DNA from: Eulemur rufifrons | Taxonomy: Eukaryota; Chordata; Mammalia; Primates; Lemuridae | NCBI RefSeq assembly: GCF_041146395.1 | Contig: NC_090989.1 | Span: 226,224,843-226,288,842, forward strand | Reading direction: 5' to 3' | Length of the DNA: 64,000 nucleotides | Part shown: positions 13,632 to 24,330 of the stretch, piece after piece | How the letters are laid out: each line of letters starts with the position of its first letter | Position numbering within the stretch: the stretch's first letter is position 1 | The notes under the pieces: generated by a model | Told to the model about the DNA's origin: nothing | Database searches by the model: none | The model's input: only the letters and a program-made list of their open reading frames with translations | Made by a program: the position numbers and the translations under genes

Positions 13632-13828
13632 GTTGTCCAATAGAACTTTCTGTGATGATAGGAACATCCTTTATCCACACAGCCCAATTCAGCAGGCAGT
13701 AGCTACACTGAAGTATTTAAAAATGTGGCTACTGCAGCTGAGAAATGGATTTTAAATTTAATGTCAGCTAATTTAAATTTAAATAGCCACATGTGTCTAG
13801 TATCTACATTCAACAGCACAGTTGTAGG
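13632..13828. mobile_element. small hAT-like DNA element
   Basis: The left end 'gttgtccaatagaactttct' and right end 'tagtatctacattcaacagc' are imperfect inverted ends of the 'tccaatagaa...ttggacag' type. 'tagccacatgtgtctagtat' near the right end is typical of this non-autonomous DNA transposon. An internal 'atttaaatttaaat' segment lies between. Confidence 0.5.
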
Positions 13829-14312
13829 GCTACTTTTTTCTTTTAAACTTTGTAGTTAATACTCATACATAAGTAAAACAATATAAAATTTTTATGATGG
13901 TTTCAATTTAGGTGCAAATGCTATGTTTAAAATTGTAAAAGTGTCATTGGCTCTTAGTAATGTTATTTGAAAGGACTTAAGAAACTTGGTTGCTCCGAGT
14001 AAAAAGAAGTCTCAGGTCTTCTCTTTGGGGCAGCCTGATTTGACTAGACCTGCCTCTGGTCTGGGCTGTTCCAGCTGGAACTGCTGGGATCTGATGACAG
14101 AATCGCTGACCTTCCTCTGAACAGTGCCCCCAGCATACCTCACCCAAGTGGCAGGGGCGGTGGGGGTAACCTTTACTCTCTCCTCAACTAGGGATCCTCT
14201 GCTGTTCTAGTCCCACCCAGTAAAGGGAGGGCAGGAGGCGGCTTCAGAGCTTGCTTTGTGTAATTCACACATGGAGAGTGTGTTCTCTGTTTAAGGAACA
14301 GCCCAGTGAGTT
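13829..14312. other. unassigned sequence
   Basis: The first half is AT-rich and the second half (14030-14260) GC-rich. No gene seen. Confidence 0.5.
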
Positions 14313-14533
14313 TGCAATTTCTCAACCTCAGCACTACTCATATCTTGGGTCTGATAATCCTTTGTTGTGGGAAGCTGAGTTGTATATTGTAGATGTTTAG
14401 CAGCATCCCTGGCCTCTACCCATTAGATGCCATAGCATCCCCCACCCTTCCCAGTAGTAATAACTGAGTATTTCTCCAGACATTGACAAATGTCCCCTGG
14501 TTGGCAAAAGTCACCCCTGGTTGAGAACCACTG
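14313..14533 (+). mobile_element. MER20 (hAT-Charlie)
   Basis: About 220 bp. It reads 'ctcaacctcagcactactca', 'gtttagcagcatccctggcc', 'tctccagacattgacaaatg' and ends 'ggttgagaaccactg'. The order and length are those of MER20, a non-autonomous DNA transposon. The left terminal repeat has decayed and no 8-bp duplication is evident. Confidence 0.85.
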
Positions 14534-14539
14534 ACCTAG

Positions 14540-14700
14540 ACTGTAAGGTCTTAGACTGTTGGAAACTTAAGAAAGGAGACCAAATCTTGCTTAGTTTTTT
14601 GTTTATTATTATTTTTTAATCTCCAGTAATCTAGCAGATGCCTGGTACGTGACACACACTCAAATATTGCTGGGATGAATGAACAAAGGGTGACTATCAC
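14540..14700 (+). repeat. L2 3'-end fragment
   Basis: 'aaatcttgcttagttttttg', 'agcagatgcctggtacgtga' and 'ctcaaatattgctgggatga' follow the L2 3' terminus, ending in the ATGAATGAA tail. Confidence 0.55.
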
Positions 14701-15660
14701 TTTTAACTTTTCAAATAGCTCCCTCAGGGCCTAACATCTTATAAGACCCAATCAGCAAATGCTTTCTGGTTGGTTAGTGTTCTTACAGGTTTTAACAAAA
14801 AGCAAGAATTTCTACCAGTGACTATTTGAGGAAGAAAAGTGACAGAGAAAATAAATCTTTTGCATACCTTAATGTGCAGGAAGCAATCTCCTGGCCTGTT
14901 AAGATTTTAAGCAAATAGTGTCAATCTACAAATATAGTGCCACCATTTCCAAACAAAGTGCCATAATTGTCTGCGAGTGAGGTAGCAAGGCTCCTTTGCT
15001 TCTCCCGTCCTCTCTTCACCAAAGGTCCTGGGTGCTGGTGGTCAGTAGGATCCCTTCCTCACTGACTGCTGGGGCCAGTCATCCCTAGTCATCCCAGGAC
15101 CAGGTGAGATCCCAGGAGCTAAGGCTGTCACGGGAAAATAGGAGGCTGCACAAGAAAAATGTACCGCTTGGTTCAGTTCCTGGTTCCTGACCCTTTAAGC
15201 TGCATTTGCCAGCGGGTAATGCTTTTATCTCATTTGTCACAATCAAACCCCAGAGAATAAATTTACTATCTAGTTAACGCTAAACTCCTTGCACCTACAA
15301 TTTAGGGGATAACTCAACTCCAAATACATATAGAATAGCGCAGCAGAGGGAAAGTAAAGGCATTCCCACCACATAACAGATTTAAACTCACAATACATTT
15401 AGCATAATCTGCCCTTCACTGTCTCTTTCCCTAAACTCTTTATGGTATTTCAAGCTTCTTGGACAAGATTTTTTATTTAATGGAAAATACCGTTCTCTAA
15501 GTTCCATATCACTGGCTGTACATTTAAAGAACTGTTGCATTCAACCAACCAAAATCATTAAGTCACACTGTTATTTTATCAGGGATAATGGCAAGACATT
15601 TATTATAATTAAACAAAAAAGGTAAAAGGAAGAAAGAGCAACTTGTTGGTAGAAACCATC
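14701..15660. other. unassigned sequence
   Basis: No gene or named repeat. The text near 15240-15440 is AT-rich. Confidence 0.5.
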
Positions 15661-15664
15661 ACCT

Positions 15665-15801
15665 CTCTTAGAGCAGTGGTTTGCTGGAGACAAATCAGAA
15701 TCACCTGGGGAGATTTTAAAAGTCCCCAGGGTAAGGCCACACTCGGGACCAAACTGAATCAGAATCTCGGGGTGGTACCCAGGCATTATACATTTTTTTA
15801 A
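15665..15801 (+). mobile_element. MER5-type hAT element, left part
   Basis: 'aaatcagaatcacctgggga', 'aaactgaatcagaatctcgg' and 'ggtacccaggcattatacat' match the left and central MER5A/B sequence. It stops at a T/A-rich junction where an antisense L1 begins. Its missing right end reappears at 18861-18932, so the element was split by the L1. Confidence 0.7.
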
Positions 15802-16688
15802 ATAAATGCTTTATTTTAGAACAGTTTTAGGCTTACAGAAAAATTGCAAAGATAGTGCAGAAGGTTCCCATATACCTCACACCTGGTTTCCCCTATTCAT
15901 AACATCCAATGTGAGTATGGTACATCTGTTGCAATTAATGATCCAATATTGATACTTTATTAACTAAAGTCTGTACTTTACTTGTATAGCCTCAGATTTT
16001 CCCTAATACCCTCTTTTCTTTTCCAGGATTCAATCTAGGATAACCCATCGCATTTAGTCCTCGTGTCTCTTTAGGCTGTTTTTAGCTACAACAGTTCTCA
16101 TATTTTCCTTGTTTTTGATGGCCTTGACTTTTTTGAGAAGCAATGGTCAGATGTTTTGTAGAATGTTCCTCATTTGGGGTTTGTCTGATGTTTTTCTCAT
16201 GATTAGACTGGGATTGTTTGCTTTGGGGAAGAAGACCATAAAAGTAAAGTGCCATTTTTGTCAGATCAAAGCCATATACTAACAACCCGTATCATCACTA
16301 CTGATGTTGACCTTGGTCATCTGGCATAATGCATGTCAGGTTTCTCCAGTAGCAAGTTCCTCTTTTGTCCCCTTTCCAGATTGTACTCTTTGGAAGGAAG
16401 TGTCTATGTTCAACCTACACTGAAAATAAGGGGAGTTATGTTCTACTTCCTTGAGGGCAGAGGGCCTACATAAATCATTTGGAATTCTTCAGCACAGGAA
16501 ATTTGCCTATTCTACTTCATTTATTTATTTATTCAATAATTTACTCATATCAGTACAGACCCATATATGTTTACTTTATGCTTTGTGTTTCAATCCAATA
16601 CTGCTTTATTTTGTTGCTCAAATGTTCCAACTTTGGCCATTGAGAGTTCTCTCAGTTGGCTCTTTGCCCTTTCGACATATCCCAATTG

Positions 16689-16724
<36 letters not shown>

Positions 16725-18868
16725 CAGCACTTTCTTACTTTTTGGCACTATAAGATGCTCCATGTTCAACTTATATATTTTTTATTCTAGTCCTAGTATC
16801 AGCCATTTATCCAAGTTGCGGTTCCTTTTGTTATATGTTAGAAACCAAGATCTTGGTGCTGGATGTGCTCATTGTTATGGGGGTGTCATTAATTCTAGGC
16901 CCTCTCAGCTGACAAAGCAAGCAAATATATGTGTGTATATACTAACTCATGTACATACACATATCTATAAACATTTCTATCACTGGTATCTATATTAAGC
17001 TAACAGGAGTTCATACTGATGTCTCCAACTCTGATCCATCACCACACAGCTGATTCCAGCCTCCTCCTTCTGCTCGTCCATAACCTCCCACACCAACAGT
17101 GAGAACCGTGGCTTCCACCATTGTTCATCCATTTACTTAACTGTTCAATTCCAGTGTGCATGTATAGCAGCATCAGCATTGCTATCCTGATCCCCCATGG
17201 GAAGCAACTTTATCAACTAGAATAGACTGCTTATGTACAGCTCCTTCTGCCTTTAGCTTTACAGCCTCCTTTCAGTTCTAAAGTTGCTTAGGTCAGCATC
17301 TTTTTTCTTCACACCCTTCAGTGAGGTTGTTTAATATATTTTTAATACAGTTAGATTGTTTTGCACAATTTTGTATTTCATCCTGGGATCCACCAACCTC
17401 CTAAATGATTCTTTAAAGATTTGCATACATTAAGGTTCACTCTTTGTGCTATAAAGTTCTATGGGTTTTAACAAAGGCATAAAGTTATGTAACCATGATT
17501 ACAGTATCATAGAGAATAGTTTCACTGTCCTAAATAATCCCTTGCACTTCACTTATTCAACCCTCTCCCCCTTCCCCTGATCCCTTGAAACCACTAATCT
17601 TTTAATAATCTATATAGTCCTTTTCCACAATGTCATATAATTTGAATCATATAATATGTAAGCTTTTCATACTGGCTTCTTTCACTTAGTGACGTGCATT
17701 TAAGATTCATACTTTTTTTTTGCAGCTTGATAGTTCATTTATTTTTATTGCTGAATAATATTTCATTGTATGGATTTACCACAGTTTGTTCATTCACCTA
17801 TTGAAGGGCATCTTGGTTGCTTTCAGTTTAGGCAACCATGAATAAAGCTGTAAATATTCACATGCAGATTTTTGTATGGACATACATTTTCAAGTCATTA
17901 ACTGAAGTTTTCAAATCAGTAAATATGTTTGATCACTAGATAGCATGGTAAGACAACATCAAGCTTTACAAAAAATTGCCCAACTGTCTTCCAGAGTGGC
18001 TATATTAGTTTGCATTCTCACCAGCAATGGATGGGACTTCCTATTGCTCCACACCCTAGTCAGCAACTGATGTTCTCAGATTTTACTTTTTTTATTTCAG
18101 CCATTTGAACTAGTGGTATATCATTAATGTAATTTGCAATTCCCTAATAAATGATGCTGAATATCTTTTTAAATGCTAATTTTCCATCTGTATATCTTTT
18201 TTAGTGAGGTGTCTGTTCAGATCTTTGACCATTTTTAAATTTGATTATTTTCTTACTGTTGAATTTTAAGAGTTCTTTGTAAATTTTAGATGCAAGTCCT
18301 TTATCAATATGTATTTTGCAAATATTTTCTCCTACTCTGTGGCTGGTTTTTTGACTCCTATAACAGTGTCTTTCACAGAAGTTTTTCATTTTAATAAAGC
18401 ACAACTTAACAAAACTTTCTTTTATAAATCATACTTTAGGTCATATCTAAAAACTCCTCAAACCAAGGTCACATAGCTTTTCTTCTGTGTTTTCTTCTAA
18501 CAGTTTTATAGTTTTGTATACTACATTTAGATCTATGATCCATTTTGAGTTAATTTTTGTGAAAGTGTAGGGTCTATGTCTAGGTTCTTTTTTTTTTTAA
18601 CATATGGACTTTCAATTGTTCCAGCACCACCTGTAGAAAAGCTTATACTTTCTCCATTGGATTTCAACTGATCCTTTGTCAAAGATCAGTTGAACACATT
18701 TGCATGGGTCTATTTCTGGGTACTCTATTCTGTTTCATTGATCTATGTGTCTTTTTTTTCACAAATGCAATACTGGTTCAATTACTGAAGCCCTACAGTA
18801 AGTCTTGAAATTGGGTAATGCAACTCCTCCAACTTTGTTCTCCTTCTTTAGTATTGTGTTGGGCATTG
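15796..18868 (-). mobile_element. L1M LINE, antisense
   Basis: Read on the minus strand this is the 3' part of an old L1. The 3' tail lies at 15796 ('tttttttaaataaatgcttt'). Next come the long 3'UTR ('tctgatgtttttctcatgat', 'ctttggaaggaagtgtctat', 'tccttgagggcagagggcct') and then ORF2 pieces (17680-18850, with 'tctattctgtttcattgatc' near the left end of ORF2 homology). Stops are frequent in all frames. The ORFs at 16451-16998 only span its 3'UTR and a TG repeat. Its insertion divides a MER5 element. Confidence 0.85.
16690..16720. repeat. (TG)n microsatellite
   Basis: An uninterrupted TG run of about 31 bp within the L1M 3'UTR, where TG/CA expansion is known in this family. Confidence 0.95.
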
Positions 18869-18932
18869 TTATATTTTTTAAAGCTTCCCAAATGACTCCA
18901 ATGTGTAGTCAAGGGTAAGAATCACTGCCTTC
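18861..18932 (+). mobile_element. MER5-type hAT element, right part
   Basis: 'aaagcttcccaaatgactcc' then 'aatgtgtagtcaagggtaag' and 'aatcactgcc' form the MER5 right end. It follows directly on the L1M and completes the piece at 15665-15801. Confidence 0.65.
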
Positions 18933-18934
18933 TA

Positions 18935-20285
18935 GGCAGCTGGGAATAGAAACAGGAACATGGATTGTAAAGTCAAGCAGCTCTTTGTTCAAATTCATGG
19001 TCCGCAGGCAAGCCATTTGAAATCTTGGGGCTTCAGTTTCCTGTTCAGAATATGGGAGATTAAAATGCTTACTTAGTGGGGGGTGGGGGGGGTGGGGAGG
19101 GGTAGGTTGTGAGATCAACATCTGGGAAAAACCCAGCATGAGGATGAGCATGTAGCAATTGACCAGTTGAGACAGGTTCCCTTTCCTCTACTTTGAATGC
19201 TTTCTTGGCTGTTTTCTTAAGTGTACTCTGCTTTGACCAAATATTATGAAGGATTGGCACAGTTATCACTATGAAATATCTCCCAATAGATGCCTGAACA
19301 CACAAGATGGGTTACAATCCAGAGTTTTGCTTCTCCTGGAAAATAGCTGCTTAGACTTAAGGAAGAGGCTGTTTGATAGTCTTTTTAGAAGGGAGTGATT
19401 CTAGTTAAGCCCATGGAAAACTCATACTGGTCTAATTTTTAATGACTTGGGGAGGGGATGAGAATTTACCAACTATATGGAAGCATTAGTAAGAGAATAA
19501 GAAACAAATAACACAAATGACTTTTAGAAATAAGAGTAAAGAAACTAAGTGCTTTTTAAAATAAGGTAAGTACAAAAATGAACAGAACAGACATTTTTGA
19601 AGTAATGATGAATCTTGTTATAACTATAGCTTTGCACGTTTTTGGGGGGGAAAACCGTTGTTTTGGTACACTTTTACATAAGTGAAATTATTAAGTAAAA
19701 AGTACAGTTTAAAGAGTTTTGAATAAATGCCATCTTGCTTTCTAAAAACCTATCATTCTACGGAGGAAAAAATACATATACAAGCAAGCAAGCAAGCAAC
19801 AGTGATAAAACCAAAAGTCAGAAAAGATGAAAAGAGAACTAACTTATATCTAGTTAGTTGCTTCAGGTTCCATGCTAGGAATTATACATATTTAAATTAC
19901 TTAATCCTGTGACAAATTTAGTACCATTCTCACTTTCTGAAGTCTCAGGAAAACTAAATGACTTGCCATGAAACATACAGTTAACATGACAGAGCCAGGA
20001 TGCTTCCCAATTGTGCCTCAAATCCAGACACTCCATTCTTACTCCATTCTTAATCTGCTATCATGCTCTGACTCTTTCATTTCTGAAAAGGAGAAAGACT
20101 GTGGGAAATGTTTAATTTTACAAAAATCTCCCCAAAGTTCAGAGATATTTTAGAAACTGAATTCTAAATCCTGCTTATTTTCCTGTATATTATATCATTT
20201 TCCTGATATTCTTGGCTATCCCAAGAATTCTGGTCTACTCCTTTAGCATTCATTTATGAAAGGAAAGGAATATTTGAATTCTTGC
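18935..20285. other. mostly unassigned, with two MIR remnants
   Basis: 18935-19060 resembles an antisense MIR ('ggggcttcagtttcctgttc'). 19880-20010 resembles a sense MIR ('aaatgacttgccatgaaaca', 'catgacagagccaggatgct'). A short (AAGC)n run lies at about 19779-19798. No gene seen. Confidence 0.45.
19077..19105 (+). other. G-run cluster (possible G-quadruplex)
   Basis: Several runs of three or more G separated by T or A, enough for a G-quadruplex motif on the plus strand. No function can be read from it. Confidence 0.6.
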
Positions 20286-20287
20286 AG

Positions 20288-20545
20288 AACATAGACGCGT
20301 TTTCACAATGGCGTTCCCCAGACAGTAACACTGTTGCATCTCACCGCGTGTCGTTAGAGAATCCCAGGGGCCTCGGTCCCTGCTTCCAAACAGCGAGCCC
20401 AGCAGTGATGGCAGCCGCCAGCCTCAGTCGCAGCGGAAGAGACGCTGGCGAAGAGATGCTGGCCGCGCACGGGAGAGAGGGCAAGTCCCAGCCGTGCCTC
20501 TCCCCCAGCCGCAAACGTTGAGCCCAACCAAATTCCTCGCAATAA
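20288..20545. promoter_or_regulatory. orphan CpG cluster, possible promoter or first exon
   Basis: I count 20 CpG dinucleotides between 20296 and 20539 in a window that is otherwise CpG-poor. No repeat is recognised over it. An open frame runs from 20282 to 20521. The internal ATG at 20408 has G at -3 and G at +4, a strong start context, and would give 37 residues rich in Ser, Arg and Ala. A 14-bp tandem duplication (20436-20449, 20450-20463) differs by one C/T at a CpG. It could be a small CpG island for an unannotated transcript, or a decayed GC-rich retrocopy. Confidence 0.35.
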
Positions 20546-20756
20546 AATTGATGACAAAACTCAAAGAAATGAAAGTATCAGGGGGTCAGAACCGGTCACA
20601 GAAACCACTGAAGAACCCAATTAAAAGTTGGTATTCCCCAGCTTCCCTTATGAGAGTTACGTTTGTGCACAACTCCCGGTCATCTCCCTGAGGAGAGGCG
20701 ATGCAACCCAAACCAACGGACGGGAGAACACCGCTCTAACAGAGGAGCTGGTAACG

Positions 20757-21228
20757 CCGCGGTCCCCAACCTTTTTGGCATCAGGGACCAGTTTCACGGA
20801 AGACAATTTTTCCTTGTGGGCGGGGGTGGGTGGGTGATGGTGGTTTGGGGATGATTCAAGCACATTGCGTTTATTGAGCAGCCAGACCTCTCTGCTAATG
20901 ATAATATGTATTTGCAGCCACTTCCCAGCACTAACATCACCACCTCAGCTCCACCTCGGATCATCGGGCATTAGATTCTCACAAGGAGCCACCACCTAGA
21001 CCCCTCGCATGCGCAGTTCACAGTAGGGGCGGAGCTCCTAGGAGAGTCTAATACCGCTGCTGACCTGACGGAGGCGGAACTTATGCGGTGATGTGAGTGA
21101 TGAGGAGCAGCTGCAAATACAGATGAAGCTTCACTTGCCCGCCCTCTGTTGACCTCCTGCTATGTGGCCCGGTTCCTAACAGGCCAGGAAGGGGTACCGG
21201 TCCACAGCCCAGGGGTCGGTAACTGCAG
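20757..21228 (-). mobile_element. MER1-type element (hAT-Charlie)
   Basis: The left end 'ggtccccaacctttttggca' and right end 'ccaggggtcggtaactgcag' are the MER1 inverted ends. The interior has 'cattagattctcacaaggag', 'cctcgcatgcgcagttcaca' and 'tgtggcccggttcctaacag'. An 8-bp target duplication flanks it (tggtaacg at 20749-20756, tgttaaag at 21229-21236, 6 of 8 identical), which supports the ends. Non-autonomous, no transposase ORF. Confidence 0.85.
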
Positions 21229-21660
21229 TGTTAAAGGACTCACAGCAGCTAGCGATACAAAGCAACTCAGGAGTAAAGACACTCTAAGAGAAAACACCCC
21301 TCTATAATGTAAACTAGGAGGAAATGGGGAATTGGTGCCTTATATTTTAAGACATTTTATTTACAAGAGAGTCATATGGCTTTCCCGTCACATGCATGCT
21401 GGGAACCCCAGGTGGGAGTGTTTGGAAAGTCATTTGTCTCTAGGGTCTCATCCTCCACCTTTAGCAGTCCAGAAATTCAGCCTTGTCCACCTGTTCAGAG
21501 CTACTCAAGTTCTCAGGAACTTCCCTGACGACTTGTAAGATCCTAAAACACAAGCTAAAATACCAAAGTTTTTGTTTTTAATTTATAATATTTGTTGTTT
21601 GTATTCTTATAACACTGGACAAAATTTTATATTAGTCACAATGCTCATATTAGGAGATCC
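21229..21660. other. unassigned sequence
   Basis: No gene or named repeat. Confidence 0.45.
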
Positions 21661-21667
21661 TCCTATA

Positions 21668-22200
21668 TAGCAGTTAGCTATTGCTGCATAGCAACCATGC
21701 GAAAACTCAAAGACTTGCAAGAAGTGAGCCTTTGTTTTTTCTCGTGTATCTAATAAGATCAGCTGATCTGGGCCAGGCCCAGTTGATCTCTCCTGGGCTC
21801 GCTCAGGCTCTCCTGGTCATCCAGTGGTCGTGCTGCAGGCTGGCTGATCTAAGAAGCCCTTGTACACGTCTGGTGTTGTCTGGCAATCAGCCAGAGAAAC
21901 AGCAGTAAATGGGCCCTGCTTGTCATCATTGAACAGATTGGCCTGAGTATGTTCTCACGGTGATTGTGCAGGGGAGATAGAGAGAGAGAGAGAAGCATTC
22001 AAGTCCCCCTGAGACCTAGGCTTAGAACTGGCCCACCATCACTTCTACCACTTTCTACCGGCCAAAACAAATCAGAAGGCCAGGTTCAAGGGGTGAAGAA
22101 ATAGTCTCCACCCATTAATGGGATGAAGTGCAAAGTCACATTGCATGGGGCCTCGGTATAGGGAGGGAAATAGTTACAGCTATTTTGGCATCAATCTACC
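21668..22200 (+). repeat. old interspersed repeat, family not named
   Basis: Begins 'cagttagctattgctgcata', a start shared by a group of long mammalian repeats, and runs to a final 'ggcatcaatctaccac'. It includes a GA-rich tract at about 21977-21995. I recognise the class but not the family. Confidence 0.45.
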
Positions 22201-23465
22201 ACTTTCCTTACTCAGGCTCTTGGAAATTAAATTAATAAGCAGAGGTTGCTTGATGAATACAAAATCAAATATAACTGCATGGTGCCTAAGGGTTATTTCA
22301 ACTGTCTTCAAAGGAACTTGATGAACTACCCTTGCTCCAAAACCAGAATGTACCAGAATACCAGATTCTCTCTCTCTCTCTCTGACGCGCGCACACACAC
22401 ACCCCAAATATCTATTTGAAGATAATCACTTAGGGTGGATTCCTGCTGCAGATGCCTGCCACTAAACTCTTCTATCATGCATTGCTTTTTGTGGGTTTCA
22501 CTTTTAGGGTGACATTTGTTTCCACATAGTAGACTTATCTTCTGTGATCCCTACAACAATGACTGTGTTTGGTTTTTAGGTCAATAAAAATTTAATCGCT
22601 GCTGAAATTGTTTCCAGAAGAGGAAAATATTTTCTCCTTATCACCCCTCGTAAGGGTCATGAAGACAACGGCATTCCTGTAATCTGGAAAAAGAATCCTT
22701 TTTTTTTTTTTTTTTAATCTTTCATTAGCTATTGCTATATTTCTGGCCTTGTGGTTCATAATCAAGTGGAAGAGTCCAAAGTTTTTGGGTCACAGGTTTA
22801 TTGCATTCTAGAAACATTTCCTGAACTAATCTGAAACCGAAACCTGGCTATTTTGTGGAAATTTGAGGAGCCCAAACTCTGTTAGAGTAAATTAACGTTT
22901 TGGTTTTCTGTATGGCTTTGGGATGAGTCTTTCCATAGAAATTAGTTTTCTAGGTCGCTATTTCATTACACAGTGCCCTCCTTATAAGAGCCCAAGGGAA
23001 AAATTCCTCTCTGATCTCAGAACGGGAAATGCGTGCTGCTTTCTAGTACTCAGAGTGGTTTTTGTGGCGGCTCTTATTACAGATAATGAGGAGCACGTAC
23101 GTGAGGGCATCTCCTTCTTTGCATTACCTCCTGGACAATTTAGCACCAAGTCTGAGCCGCTAGCAGATCTGCAGGTCCTTTTGGTGTGAATTTTAGATGT
23201 TAACCTCCCACTGGCTTTGCCTTCTCTTTCTTAGTTCTATATACATTCTGTTCTGCTTCTTCACTCAAATATTTTTATATTTATTCTGTTCTATTTAAGA
23301 TATTTAAGCAGTCTTAAGTGCTTTTTGGAAACTCAAGGAGAATAAATAAATAAAAATTTCTCAAGAAAGCTGTGGTTTAATTTTTTGAATACTTCTTTAA
23401 AAATTCCCCACTTTCATCTAGTTTGATAGAACTCTTACATTTTGATTTCAGATGCTAAGGCTGAG
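22201..23465. other. unassigned sequence
   Basis: Contains a (TC)n to (CA)n compound microsatellite at about 22363-22402 and a T-run at about 22699-22716. No gene seen. The 88-codon ORF at 22923-23189 has no recognisable domain. Confidence 0.5.
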
Positions 23466-23469
23466 TTAG

Positions 23470-24330
23470 TCACACTTTTCAATGGTTCATTATCATCTTT
23501 CTCCCTTTATCCCACTCCTATTCCTCTACTGCCCCGAGGCAACCATGTCCTTTTGTTAATAAGTGTTCATATAAAGCATGCACTTTTATATATGCGTGGG
23601 CCTTAACTATTTGCAAATATTATTGTTATAAGCCTCAATCTGTTTCTTTCTTCATCTAGCAGTGTTTTTAAGACCCATATATTTTGCTATGAGTACATTT
23701 ATAGAGTCTGTTACTTCTTTCTGATGAATTGCATGAATCCAACACATTTTGTCTCTACTCCCCAAACTGCCTCCAACTCCCCACTACCAGGAATAAGCCG
23801 TGATGACCAGATTAAGACAGACGGTGAACGCTTCTGAGAATGAAATTGTGCTGTTAATAGTTACACCAGGACAGCAGCTATACACTATGAATGTCCCAGG
23901 CAAGACAGGATGCCATTTCACTCTATCTATGTGGGACTCTCGTGAACTCTTTGACAATTTCTTTGTGATATACGTATGCAGGAATGGATTTGGCTTGCTG
24001 GATCAGAAAGTATGCATGGATCAAATTTGCTATTATCACTAGAGTCCTCTGCAGTATTTCTACATCTTCTATAATCTCATCAGCAGTGCATAAGGGTTTC
24101 CATGATGCCAAATCCCTGCCAACATTTGACATTATCCAACTTAATTTTTGCCAGTCTAACATCTGTAAAGTGATATCTCATTGTTAATTTATTTTGCATT
24201 TTTCCATCAACTAATAAGTTTGAGTATCTCTTCATATTCTTACTAGCTTTTTGTATTTTCTCTTCTCTGAAGTTTAACTCTTCATATCTTTGCCCATTTT
24301 CCATTGAAATATCCTGTCTTTTTTATTGAC
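23470..24330 (-). mobile_element. L1M LINE 3' region, antisense
   Basis: On the minus strand this is an old L1 tail. Markers are 'gaggcaaccatgtccttttg' (3'UTR), 'ggcttgctggatcagaaagt', 'tgccaacatttgacattatc', 'gtaaagtgatatctcattgt' and 'cttcatatctttgcccattt' (ORF2). It is highly diverged and has no long frame. Confidence 0.6.

Noticed and set aside
16451..16998. 100- and 143-codon ORFs
   Set aside because: Span the L1M 3'UTR and a TG microsatellite, giving Val/Cys runs.
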